A stretch of 64,000 nt of DNA from Liolophura sinensis. Taxonomy: Eukaryota > Mollusca > Polyplacophora > Chitonida > Chitonidae. Below, piece after piece: positions 23,498 through 34,697 of the stretch. The stretch spans positions 18,986,017-19,050,016 of the forward strand of contig NC_088307.1 of assembly GCF_032854445.1 (NCBI RefSeq), written 5' to 3'. Within the stretch, counting starts at the first letter, position 1. Every line of letters starts with the position of its first letter. A program made the translations under genes and the position numbers. The notes below the pieces were generated by a model. It did not search any database, was not told where the DNA came from, and saw nothing but the letters and a program-made list of their open reading frames with translations.

Positions 23498-23730
23498 TGA
23501 GTGCTTGGGGTTTAACGTCGTACTTAACAATTTTTCAGTCATATGACGACAAAGGGATCCTTAGGGTGCATGTACGTGTAATGTGCCTCCTTTTTGCAGG
23601 ACGGATTTCCACCGCTCTTTTATTTAGTGCTGCTTCACTGAGACAACTTACCGAAGGCAAGTAAGCCGCCTAGCCCGAGCCATTATACTGATACGGGTCA
23701 ACCAGTCGTTGCACTATCCCCTTCATGCTG
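23498..23730 (-). mobile_element. SINE family B, 5'-truncated, with 14-bp target duplication
   Basis: Flanked by TATTGTATCCGGAG at 23484-23497 and 23731-23744. On the minus strand it runs from CAGCATGAAGGGGATAGTGC to GTTAAACCCCAAGCACTCAC. The tRNA-like head is missing. Confidence 0.92.
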
Positions 23731-24323
23731 TATTGTATCCGGAGAGATGTGTTTATACACTTATATCTAAACATGCGAAACCTTAAAATAAACATAAAAT
23801 CTTCGGCTGAATTGGAATTCATTCCCCAGAAAGCTTTCAAGAGATGTTGTAAGAATTCTACATCACTTACATGTATCAACAGAGTAGATAGCTAGTGGTC
23901 ATGACTGCGTGTTTGTAGTGACTCATTTGATGTGGCTATTTCCAGCATGTTGTTAGCTCTCTACATGTAGTCTGACATCACATGACTTAATAGCTCTCTT
24001 GTACCATTGGTTCTAAGCAATAACACTGGGCAGTTCAAATATCTGCGTTGATGATTGGGCATGAAAGTTTGCTAGAGAAAAATAAAAAATTTCAATTTTC
24101 AATCCACTGAAGTTTCTTCGAGTTTAAGTTTTTCAATATGACAGTATTGATCTCCCCTGAGGCCCTTCATTCACTCACACAACCACTTGGCATTCACATA
24201 AAATAAAAAAAAAATAAAAAAATGACAATTATAAAATAAAACCAAAAAAAAATTACACAAAGGATTAATCAGTTCAAAGTTAACATATATATAAAGAGAG
24301 ACACAGAGAGAGAGAAGGCTTTG

Positions 24324-24554
24324 CTATATGTTTGGCACTTTCTGCCATTTTTGGTGCAAATTTTTGAATGATTTTACTGAGGAGGCAGATTGCATGGAGG
24401 CAGGCAGACTGTTCCACTGAACAGCCGCAGAGTATGACAAGCTTTTCAGCGTACATAAAATGAGGAAGGAAATAACTGTTATAGAATAATAGTCGTGATT
24501 TAAAGGCTTCTGCCTCCCCAGTATTGACAATAGCGTAGACACAGTACTGCACAC
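24324..24554 (-). pseudogene. Non-LTR retrotransposon RT C-terminal fragment
   Basis: A 76-codon frame ends with AVQWNSLPASMQSASSVKSF. The WNSLP....SASSV.SFK pattern is the usual end of the RT-containing ORF2 in Jockey/CR1/RTE-like elements. Only the last part is present, with no Met-driven start of its own, as expected of a 5'-truncated insertion. A second frame over the same bases (24280-24552) is a shadow. Confidence 0.65.
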
Positions 24555-27334
24555 TGAGTCAACCTGACTCTGCCTTGAATGTGTATGGTCTATATGCAGG
24601 CCAAGAAAGCTTCAAATTTTATGTTGTCTTTCCTTCGGCGCCATTTTTTAATTTTTTTTTGTCGCCTCATGCATGGGTAGGGATTCTCATTTCCACCCTA
24701 AACATTAACAACTGTCCACTTGGCTCAATCTTGAGCTAACCTCAAAATTGCGTTGTCGTCTGTCAGTCTACCAAAAAAAAAAAAATAATGATAGATAAAA
24801 AAATAATTACCATTCAAACTTAAACAGTCTATAGCTGGTAGATGTTTAGAAGTCACAGTCAGAATATAATAGGTTGCTGTCAACACTGCAATTGCATGTA
24901 GTTAATTAGCTGAGTCAGTGAGTGCATCTAAAACATGGCTACTTGGAGTGAATTGTTTGCCAGTGCCACACCCCATATGTTGAATCAGATTTCAAAACTT
25001 TATTGATTTTTAAAAAAAATATTTTTCTGTGATAATTGTGGCTTATTTGTTAGTATGTATAGTACCGTAATTCGCTGATCTTTTTGACCACAGCTGTGTG
25101 CCAGACCGTGAATTTTGACACTTTATTTCAAATAATCGAAACTTAATTGGTGCCACAATGGTGATTTGGTGATTGTTTTCTCGCTTCGATCAATGGCTAG
25201 ACAAACATCGCCACTGGAGTGCGGTGCGAAAGGAAAATAAATTTAAATGAAGTAACAAGCCACAGTTGTTTGCAAATCTGTAAATTCCGAAATTGTCTCA
25301 AAACATGTTCTTATCAAACTGGCAAGCTAATGACCGCTTCTCCGGCTGTCAGCTACACTGCATCAGTGAATGCATTTTACGGGGAACAATTTTTTCTGTT
25401 CACAGTCCCATAAATAAATGTAACAAATCAGCATGCAAAAGTATCTGTCGTTAAGCTCCTGTGAAATACAAGGTGAAGTTTTCCAAGCATCACACAGGTG
25501 GTGTTTTGTCATCCCATTTTAGAAGAGTTCTTTGTTCCTGCCGTTTCATTTCAGAAATGGCTAGTAAACTTACTCGAGACAAGGTTTCCTGAACTAACAC
25601 ATGTTCAAACCTTGTTCTTGCATTATTGTGACAGCTGATTGCCATGTCTGTACATCGGTAAATTTGCTCCGAGTCCGTATAGGTAGACAAGAACAATGTC
25701 CGGACATGCTCGATTTCATAAAATAGCGATGATAAACTGAACATGCACGCATTGAGTATTGTGTTTACATGTGTGGAAATGGATGCCTATTACCAGCTTC
25801 ATGTCACAACAATTGTAAACATTATGTTAATGCAAGGCTAAATATACTCCCACTTTTTTTTTGGAACTCTGCCACTGCATAAGTCTTACAGGTAACAGAT
25901 AGCTTACAGAATTCAACATTGACCAATTAGATGAAGCTATTTTCATTAACCCTTGGGAAAAAAAAGTCAAACAGGATTGTGAAACCTCCGGCCAAATCTA
26001 GACTAGCAGATGGAGGCTCAGAATTTTACATAATGACTCATGCCAAGTGGAAAAGCCTGTGGTTTTTAATTTGAACTTTTAGATTTGATATTGTTACTAA
26101 ACCATTCCAGTAAAGCCGTCATAAAGTCAGATGCTGACATAGGTGTATTACAAAGATATTCACAACATTTACATGTAATCTTTTTACCACTGGTAGAATT
26201 CAGGACAATTACCAAAACAACAGGTGGCCGGATTGGCGTCTCTGCCATTATTGACAGGTGATACAAATACTGTTTTGTCTACCCAGAGCTAGGCGAAATT
26301 GTGATTTGCATATCAATACAAATCGGTTGTTTGTATTGGAATACACTGTCAGCTTTAGAATGACCCTTCCCCCCCCCCAAATTTCTGCACAAAGAATGAT
26401 ATTGTTAGATCATGAAAGCTTTCATTGATAAGGTGTGAAGATATATGTCTGGTTTGATGCAAACAAAGTAGGTAAAAATAGATTTTCTTACAAGAAGATG
26501 TAATGCTGAGCCTAATTTCTGTAAGGCGGAGCAGCGCAGTCGCTCGTTTTTAACAATGTTGTGTTTGACCTACTGAATGGACAACGAAAAAAAAAAAATT
26601 TGATTCAGACCGATTATAGCGTGTTGCTCACATTACCCACAACAGACAACTATTTTCACCTCGTGTTGCATTAACTCACATGTCATTGAGAAAGGTCAAG
26701 GTCTGAGTAGAAATCCAGTGTCTCACTGACATGTTTGCTGTACCTGCGCGTGTGTTGTTGGTTTTTTGCACAAACTCTTACAGATCAGCTTATACAATAA
26801 ATTGTGTAATAAGCTATGAAACAAGATTGGCTATCTGCCATTGCACGTAGTGAACAAATGATAGTACACAAAAGGCAGTGTGGCTCAGGAAGTCACCTGA
26901 GTGAAGAGACCTACATTTTTGCCTTGTGTGTTGACAACTCACCACTCTAAGCCTATGCCACCCCTTCACTGGCGATAGCATATCCTTGCACTTTGCTGGC
27001 CATTTGACTTTCTATATTGTCTATCATTTAACCATCAACTACCTGCGGTGCGGTATTCAACTTCTTCAGTCAGATTCCTCTACAGCCTCCTGACCCTGTT
27101 TTGTCAACTTTCCCTCGAGCATTCTGACCAAGAGTGCTGTTTAACTGGTCGAAAAGGTCAATGAAATACAGTATATGACTTAACGTTTACTTTAAATTGT
27201 TTCTCATAAATGTGAATGATTGAATGAATGATTGATTATGTCACATCAGCACTATTTTCAGCCATATTTTGGTGACTCATATATATGACATACAATACTT
27301 AACATTGGTTCTATACTAGGTATACAAGTGCAAG
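24555..27334. other. No gene recognised
   Basis: AT-rich with homopolymer runs (24772-24784, 26588-26598). The stretch 25060-25740 has more CpG and two frames of 64 and 84 codons without known motifs. It may be an old repeat, since it starts TACCGTAATTCGCTGATC. Confidence 0.35.
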
Positions 27335-27776
27335 TTTCCACTCTGTTCTGGGATAATGTGCACAGATTCCACTGTGTTCTGGGATATTGTGGACAAATTC
27401 CACTGTGTTCTAGGATGTTGTTGACAAATTCCACTGTGGTCTGGGATATTGTGGACAAATTCCACCCTATGCTGGGATATTGTGGACAAATTCCATCCTA
27501 TGCTGGGATATTGTGGACAAATTCCACCCTATGCTGGGATATTGTGGACAAATTCCACTCTATTCTGGGATATTGTGGACAAATTCCACCCTATGCTGGG
27601 ATATTGTGGACAAATTCCACCCTATGCTGGGATATTGTGGACAAATTCCACGCTATTCTGGGATATCATGGACAAATTCCACTCTATTCTGGGATATCAG
27701 GGACAAATTCCACTGTGTTCTGGGGTATTGTGGATAAATTCCACTGTGGTCTGGGAAATTGTGGACAAATTCCACA
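27335..27776 (+). repeat. Minisatellite, 31-bp unit, about 14 copies
   Basis: Core GGGATATTGTGGACAAATTC repeated with little variation. Because 31 is not a multiple of 3, all three forward frames stay open (85-204 codons), each cycling through the same words (for example GYCGQIPPYAGILW). These frames reflect the array, not a protein gene. Confidence 0.95.
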
Positions 27777-27904
27777 AAGAAATCTCCTACATGAAGTTCA
27801 CCATCCATACATGTATGTGTGTATGCAGTGTATTATTAACGCATACAGTTGTGTCTTTGAACTCACCTTGCAGAAGACACATTATATTTACACACACAAC
27901 ACCA

Positions 27905-27965
27905 GGAGACTCCTCGTCGTCATACAACTGCAAAATTGTTAAGTGCGACGTTAAACCCCAAGCAT
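27905..27965 (+). mobile_element. SINE family B 3' end fragment
   Basis: CCTCGTCGTCATACAACTGC then GTTAAGTGCGACGTTAAACC. Confidence 0.7.
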
Positions 27966-28514
27966 TCAGGCCATTCCTGGCATGGAGTTATACCCAATGC
28001 TGTCAGCTTGCAAGGCCATTGATTTTTGTGGAGTAAATCCATTTATAAATCTACTTCAGCAGGGAAGAACACTGCTTAGCTGGTGTTGATTTGATGAGGT
28101 TTTGACCGCATTTAGCCGGTATTTGGTGGGTGCGGTGGGTTAGAGGGAGTGGGAGAGGGAGGGTAGGTGGTGGTGGTGGTGAGATAGGGATCATGGGTGT
28201 GCTGCAATTGATTACCACTGATTTCTGGGATAGATTGGTAGATGAATGAGGTTTGGGGTTTTACATCATACATATACAAGTCTATTGTTATCTGTTTGTT
28301 ATTGACTTCATTCCTTAGATACCATAAGCCAGGATCTGGTAATCTGAATACTGGACCAGCTCTTAGAGGACTGCTTTTGACATTTGCTTGCCACGGTTGC
28401 TAGGATACACCATAAAGAGAATGTGCAATATAGCACATGTACTCCTTGGAGTGTTTATTGATACTTGTTTTGCAGTGTTTAATGACTGCTACAAGCTGTC
28501 GTGCCAGTCATTTG

Positions 28515-28682
28515 GTGACTGTCTATCTGTCTATTTGTCTATCTGTCTCTTTGTCTGTCTGTCTCTTTGTCACTTCGTTTATCTTTTCTTTGCCTGTCTT
28601 TTTGTTCATCTGTCTGTCTGTCACTTTGTATGTCTGCCTCTTTGTATGTCTGCCTCTTTGTCCGTCTGTCTGTCTTTGTTAT
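28515..28682 (+). repeat. CTGT/CTTT-type microsatellite
   Basis: Runs of CTGTCTGT, CTATCTGT and CTCTTTGT. It keeps two chance frames open (84 and 99 codons, Leu/Cys/Val-rich). Confidence 0.9.
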
Positions 28683-29497
28683 TCTAATTAATGAAGAAAT
28701 ACTGTGATTTCAGATTTTGTGATATTCTAAAATTGCACTACCCAGCACATGAAGTTCAGTGTCAAATGTAAACATTTTAGGTTGTAATTAGGATGGGCCA
28801 GATACATGTACAGTAAATTACGTACAGTTTCATGGGATATTTTATCAACAAATCACCATGCTGAAGAATAAAAGTTATAGTAACAGTGATTAGTTGGTTA
28901 GAAATCATTTGAACTTCTGCTGTTTGCAGTTAATCACACAAAATTTGACAGTGGTTTTCAAACAACTTTTATATCATGAAATGGTAGATGATTTATTTTA
29001 TATCTATGGTTTTCCTGCTTGAATGTGGTCCCCAAAATGGTCTGACTCACCGTGATCATATTAGATCAGTGTGTGAACGGTATTTGCTCCAAGCAATCAA
29101 AATTGTCATGTCAAGCTGACCTTTGATCACTGACCTGGAGTTAAGATTGGGAATGATCGAATTGTCAAGTAGCACAATTAGAGATTAGTCCCTGTGGATT
29201 GTCTTCCAGCAGTGTCCTTTATTAATGAAATGAGAATTTTGGATGGCATTGCCATGGAAACACATGTATTGATATTCATTGTGACCGTCTTGGAAACTGT
29301 TGGCCAGTACAGTTCTGATTGCCTTGCTGCAGATAGATGGCATTACATGCAGTCATTCTAGCACATGTTCATGTAGACTTCAGCAAGTTCCTTTTCTACA
29401 TTGTAAATTTGTAAATGTAGTACATACAGATATATATATATAGGCGTAAAAGCAAATAAACACCATTCATGTCAAGACATTAACAAAATTGAATTGC
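28683..29497. other. No gene recognised
   Basis: Probably intronic. No repeat or exon was recognised. Confidence 0.35.
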
Positions 29498-29610
29498 GGT
29501 GGAAAATATGTCCTGCAACAAGGAGGCACATTACATGCACTCTAAGGACTTCTTCGTTGTCATATGACTGAAAAAAGTATGATGTTGACCGCAAGCACTA
29601 ACTCACTCCT
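29498..29610 (+). mobile_element. SINE family B 3' part
   Basis: TGTCCTGCAACAAGGAGGCA, CATTACATGCACTCTAAGGA and TCATATGACTGAAAAAAGTA. The terminal motif is mutated. Confidence 0.75.
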
Positions 29611-30564
29611 ATTCAAAGTATAAGGCCATACTAGTTAAATTTATGTTTTGCTGTCAGCATGAATCTGTTTTCTACATTGGAGGAGGGTATGGAAATAAAG
29701 CCAATAGTCAAAGATCATCCAAGTTTGTACTGTCTCTTCGATTTTCCTGTTGAAGATATTGAAGATATTTTCGGGATCAGATTAAAGCCTTGAAAAACTG
29801 GAAAATCATAAAAATTACTAAGATTAGAAAAAATTATTTCAAGGATATTATTATAAGGTGGATTTTCAACTTTATTTTTATTCCATTTTTGGTTTTTTTT
29901 TTAATTGTTGGCTTGCTTGTAAAACACAAAATAAAGATGGTATCACCTGATTCTGTATACGCAGATGTACACAAATGTAAATGTTCCTGCTTCTGAACAA
30001 AATCCTTGATTTTTTTTCTTTCTTTGTAATTTATTAATTTCTGTGTATTATTAATGAAACTCTTTGTCTGTTTCTTTGGTCTTCAATTTGTCTATGGGAT
30101 ACATCTCTAAATGCATCATTTCTGGGGTTTCATAAAGCCATAATCATTCATTCTAAATGCGGTACTGTGAGCATTGTTTACAACATGTAGTAAGACTGTA
30201 GTTAGGGTTTGGCTTCCCGCCTTTTTGGCAACACTGATGTGTTAGGTTTAAAGACTTTGGGGAAGAAATTCATCATTAGTGATTGATATTAAGAAGGGAT
30301 ATTGCATATGACTGTGTTCGTGTTAACTTGTACCTTGTCGTCATGGTTACTAGCTTGCAGGTGGAATGATATTTAAGAAGTTGTTGAGGATTTACAGTAA
30401 AATTAAATGGGTTGGTGTGGTTTTTCATAGCAATTAAATGATGTTTAGTTATAAAAGTATAGGTAGTAGTTTTTTTTAATATTTTGTATACCTCTAGAGT
30501 ACAAATAGCAGATTAAGGAGCAGTTAAATGTTCCTGCATGTACCTTTTAGACTGTCTTATAGTG

Positions 30565-30785
30565 CAGTGTTTCCAATGTTTTGGAAATGTTCTGGAAACA
30601 CAAATTTTAGTTAAGTCATGTACTGAGTAGACACCCACAACAGTGTTTCCAGTGTTTTGGAAATGTTCTGGAAACACAAATCTTAGTTAAGTCATGTACT
30701 GAGTAGACACCCAAACAGTGTTTCCAATGTTTTGGAAACACAAATCTTAGTACTTTTCGTCTTGTACTGAGTAAACACCCACAAC
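30565..30785 (+). repeat. Tandem repeat, unit about 76 bp, 2.8 copies
   Basis: CAGTGTTTCCAATGTTTTGG starts each copy, which ends in GTACTGAGTAGACACCCA. The TTTCCA..TTTTGGAAA words are themselves palindromic. The third copy lacks an internal piece. Confidence 0.9.
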
Positions 30786-30915
30786 TGGGTAATTAAATGC
30801 TTTCTCTAAAGTCCTATAAATGTGAAAAGGGCAGGAGGAGTTAGTCACCACCTGGGATGGTCATCAGCCTGGCTGGTCACCTAGATGACAGCAATACACA
30901 TCACTCACTCTGATT

Positions 30916-31728
30916 TTGTGTTTGGGTCAGTTATTTGCCTACCACCTAGCATCCTCTTATGCATCCGCTAATCATAGGTAACCTGTTGCCTCGCCCGATG
31001 CAAGATTACAAACATATGATTTATTGCAAGGTCAAGCTCTTTTCAAATGAGTCGGTAACTCTCAGTAAAAGTTTCGTTTTTATTTATCTGTTTAGATTTG
31101 TTGTTAGTACATGTATCATTGCGTGTGTAAACAGGGTTGTTGTAACAAAAAATTAAAACAGGTATCCAAGGTAAACCCTTTCAAGCATGCAGAAATTGGA
31201 AGTAACTGTCACATGTAATTACTAGAAACTTGGATATTAAAACCTTTCCATTGGCCATGATAATATACCGGTGAATCAGTCTAGAGCGATAAAGCTCTAA
31301 GCAGCTTTTTAAAAAAATACACGTCTACAGAAAGATTCACAGAGGCATTGAAGCAATACATATAATAGCTAGTGTGCTCCTTGCTTCTTCATTAATGCCT
31401 GGCTCCAAAAGGAAAAAATCCCCAAACTACAGCGTATATATCCTGGGTAGTAAGGAACCTTATCATTACCCTGTTGCCTTTGTTTTCCTGTTGAGTGGCT
31501 GCCCTGCCCTGGAACTTTGCCAGTGTTGTCCTGAGCCTGCAACATTCAAGCCTGGGGGCGAGATACCCAGGTGTTAGTAATGGTGCTGTAATTACCTTAC
31601 AATTATTTATTACCTTGCAATAAATCATATGTTTGTAATCTTGCATCGGGCGAGGCAACAGGTTACCTATGATTAGCGGATGCATAAGAGGATGCTAGGT
31701 GGTAGGCAAATAACTGACCCAAACACAA
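30916..31728. repeat. Perfect 117-bp inverted repeat flanking 579 bp
   Basis: Arms 30916-31032 and 31612-31728 appear identical base for base when one is reversed. Each arm begins, from outside, TTGTGTTTGGGTCAGTTATT. No target duplication was recognised. The 67-codon frame at 31374 has no known motif. Confidence 0.95.
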
Positions 31729-32971
31729 CATGGTTTATAGTCAATAAAAAATAGTCAAGGAAAAAAATCCCCGACAGCACAGGTGTTATCTGGAATGCTT
31801 TCGATACATTCCTCTCGTGCTTTCAGTGGTGTGTTTAGGTAGACTTTGGTACTGAGTGATCTCCTTGGGTCGGGGAAGAGATTCCTTTCATTCAAGGGCA
31901 TGTAGAATCTTCTGTTATAATCCTTCATGTATGTGGCTTTGAGCACGTACAAAAAACTAGTAGTTGCTCTAAAAATAATGTTACCATCTGTGTTCTCAAA
32001 ATTGTGTAACAATTTAAAAAGTTTCAGTTGGGGAAGCAGGCTATAAATTTTTTGTCTAGTAATTTTTTTTTTTAGCCATATAAAAAAAAAAGTATGTTCG
32101 TGTATGCATAAAAAAAAATCAAATATTTAGAAAGTCTGTTCCTCTGTTAGAATTCACACTAAAATTATGAAGTTATATTCAGATATATTTGACTGATGAA
32201 TTTATGTTACTGAGTGAACAGTATACTTACATGCATATATTTTTTTTCCAAAAGAATGGTTTAATTGTATTACTGGAAATTAGAGGTGAATTACAAATCA
32301 TTTGAGAATTTTACCTGTGATTTGAGTGAACAAGTGTATTTATCAGTATGTATGAGAGAGTGGCCACTTCATTAAACGGTCTTGGAATAATTGCTGGGGT
32401 TATAAAGTAAAGATAAATGCCAGAAGTATACATACGTACCCTAATTCTTCTAATTTTTAGGTCAGATGTTATAGCAGTGCTGAAAGCAAAGAAGAACATT
32501 TCTCTCCCAGTTTTTCGGAAATGTAAAGATACGAATATGGTCATTAGCAGGACTGTTGTGAAAAAAAATTACAGTTACGTGTTTGTTGGCTGAAACGACC
32601 GGATCAGATGTGCCACAAATTAGGAGGATTAGGGGTATGCATGCACATGAAAAATAAATTTATAAAAATTTATTTTAGTTAACAAAAAATGTAGATGTTA
32701 CTGCCCATTTTACTCTGACCAAGGAGATAACAAAGCAGTGGGTAAGGAAATTTTGTTGACATGTTGTCACCTAAAAATGAAATATGTCCTTAACAATTAA
32801 AATTGACCAATCCTGATTCTTCGTTATCAAAAAAAAAAAAAAAAAAACAATAGAAAAAATCGGGTAAATGATTTACATGTACAGATATAATAAAAGAGGA
32901 CTTAGGTGCAGTACCATGGTGGCAGTAAGTTTAGTAGCCGTGTTGCCCAAGCATACAACGTGTATGCATGA
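31729..32971. other. No gene recognised
   Basis: AT-rich with A/T runs, and no exon with both splice signals and similarity. Confidence 0.35.
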
Positions 32972-33193
32972 TACTCTAAATTCTCAACCTTTTTGCCTAT
33001 GAAAGAGCAACTTTTAGTGCAATTTGTGCACTAAAACTACATTGGTTAGGTAGGCAAAACTACATTGGTTAGATAGGCCAGTTTCAGGGCTTCACAAAAA
33101 GTATAATTTTATCAGTCTGCAAAGAATGATACCTTCAGAATATGCTTGAATAAACGCCTTGCAAACATGTGAAAAGGCTGAAGAATTACAGTA
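32972..33193 (-). mobile_element. MITE-1 copy G (orientation 2)
   Basis: CTAAATTCTCAACCTTTTTG to GAAAAGGCTGAAGAATTACA. An internal ~30 bp duplication repeats ACTACATTGGTTAG. A TATG/TA microsatellite follows (33194-33262). Confidence 0.85.
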
Positions 33194-33741
33194 TATATGT
33201 ATACAATAGTTGTATATATATATACACATATATATGTATGTATATATGTGTATGTATGTATATGCAGCTTTTGTGCTGTTGACAAGGCTTGCTGTGTATG
33301 TAGATACCAGTGGAGTTAACAAAATTGTGCTTGATATTGATGGATTAGGGATTACCTGATTGTTATAGTCTGGGATATATCAAGTTGATCCTGATCACTG
33401 TTGAGTTTGGAATGTGAAGGTCAGGTCAAGGTCATTGCAACCTTGGAGCTTACACTACAGAAAAAAAAATGCTGAAGCATGATTAACCTCTGTGAACAAC
33501 TTAATAATTCTGCGTAACAGTTAGACTTAATGATTGGCTTCATGCTGGTTGTGCGTAACAATTAGACCCTTGAACGGAAACGTAACCATAAAGGGTTAAT
33601 ATTGAATGAGTTGTGAGCTGTGTATGGTTTGGATGACAATCTATACAGTGGCTTTTGTGGGCACAAACCTTTATTGTTGAACTTCTTGTTTGGGTTTTAG
33701 TATGATTACAATTGGTAGAGCTGGGAGTCTTTAGTATTGTA

Positions 33742-33791
33742 CAAGTCGTAAACTTGTCGTAAGCTTGTCGTAAACTCGTCGTAAACTTGCA
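33742..33791 (+). repeat. Short tandem repeat, 12-bp unit, about 4 copies
   Basis: TCGTAAACTTG-type units with single-base variants. Confidence 0.85.
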
Positions 33792-34074
33792 AAATTTGAC
33801 ACCAAGGTTAAGGAAGAAAAAAATGAACTTCTTTAGCGCTCTGGTGGTTCTTTGAACTTGTCTTACATTAGGTAGGGTGTTTTTTTTTCTTTCTTTTTTT
33901 TAGTGCTGCATGGTTTCTGCTGTATTGTTTTTCAGGAACTATCGTCAGAGTCGTGAAAGGAATATCTTGGCATAGACATGAATGATCTGCATATTTAACT
34001 TGATGTATATTTAGATATGTTAGAAAGTCAACAAAATAGCACTGATATCAAGGTAATAGTTGATTATATGTACC

Positions 34075-34170
34075 TCTGCCCGGTTTCCACCCACCATAAT
34101 GATGGCCCCGTCGTGAAAGTGAAATATTTTGGAGTACGACAAAAAAACACCAATCAGATAAATAAATAAA
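34075..34170 (+). mobile_element. SINE family A 3' fragment
   Basis: CTGCCCGGTTTCCACCCACC, then AACACCAATCAGATAAATAA. Confidence 0.8.
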
Positions 34171-34559
34171 TTTAGGCTGGAAATGGCTGGAAATGGAATA
34201 TTCAGTTGAGAATCATTGAAATCACGAATTACTCTATCCAGAAAGGAAACGTTTGTCTACATGCAGATGGAGAAGTCAAAGCTGGAGAAACGTGCGCACG
34301 TGCAACCAAGAGTGTACTGTGTGCATGTAGGTGCTGGTGTTAATTCAACAGCTAATTGTGCCATGTAAATGTACACATGTACGGTATTTGCGGAAAGTTA
34401 AGAATTAATCAGTTAATATGTGTGTTGGATTATGTGTTTACAATTACATGGTCTAAGGTTTCAAAATCCTTTAACATTTTGTGGTTAGTAATACACATTA
34501 TCTCAGCATAAACCAAGGGTTCTGAAGATTCTTAAAGATTTGGTTACCCCATAGTGTAC

Positions 34560-34697
34560 TGGCTATATACATGCACTTGCTACATGCACATACTGGCGAT
34601 GTACACGTTCTGGTGATATACATGTACTGGCTGCGTACATGTACTGGCTGCATACATGTACTGGCTGCATACATGTACTGGCTGCGTACAGGTACTA
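34560..34697 (+). repeat. Tandem repeat, 17-bp unit, about 8 copies
   Basis: Units of ACATGTACTGGCTGCAT type. The first copies are diverged and the last four nearly identical. Confidence 0.85.

Noticed and set aside
25219-25744. ORFs of 64 and 84 codons in a CpG-richer stretch
   Set aside because: No recognisable domain or paired splice sites; noted as a possible old repeat only.
27328-27942. 204-codon ORF and two overlapping ORFs
   Set aside because: They arise from the 31-bp array, and all three frames are open with the same rotating peptide words.
28388-28691. Leu/Cys-rich ORFs resembling a membrane protein
   Set aside because: Produced by the CTGT/CTTT microsatellite.
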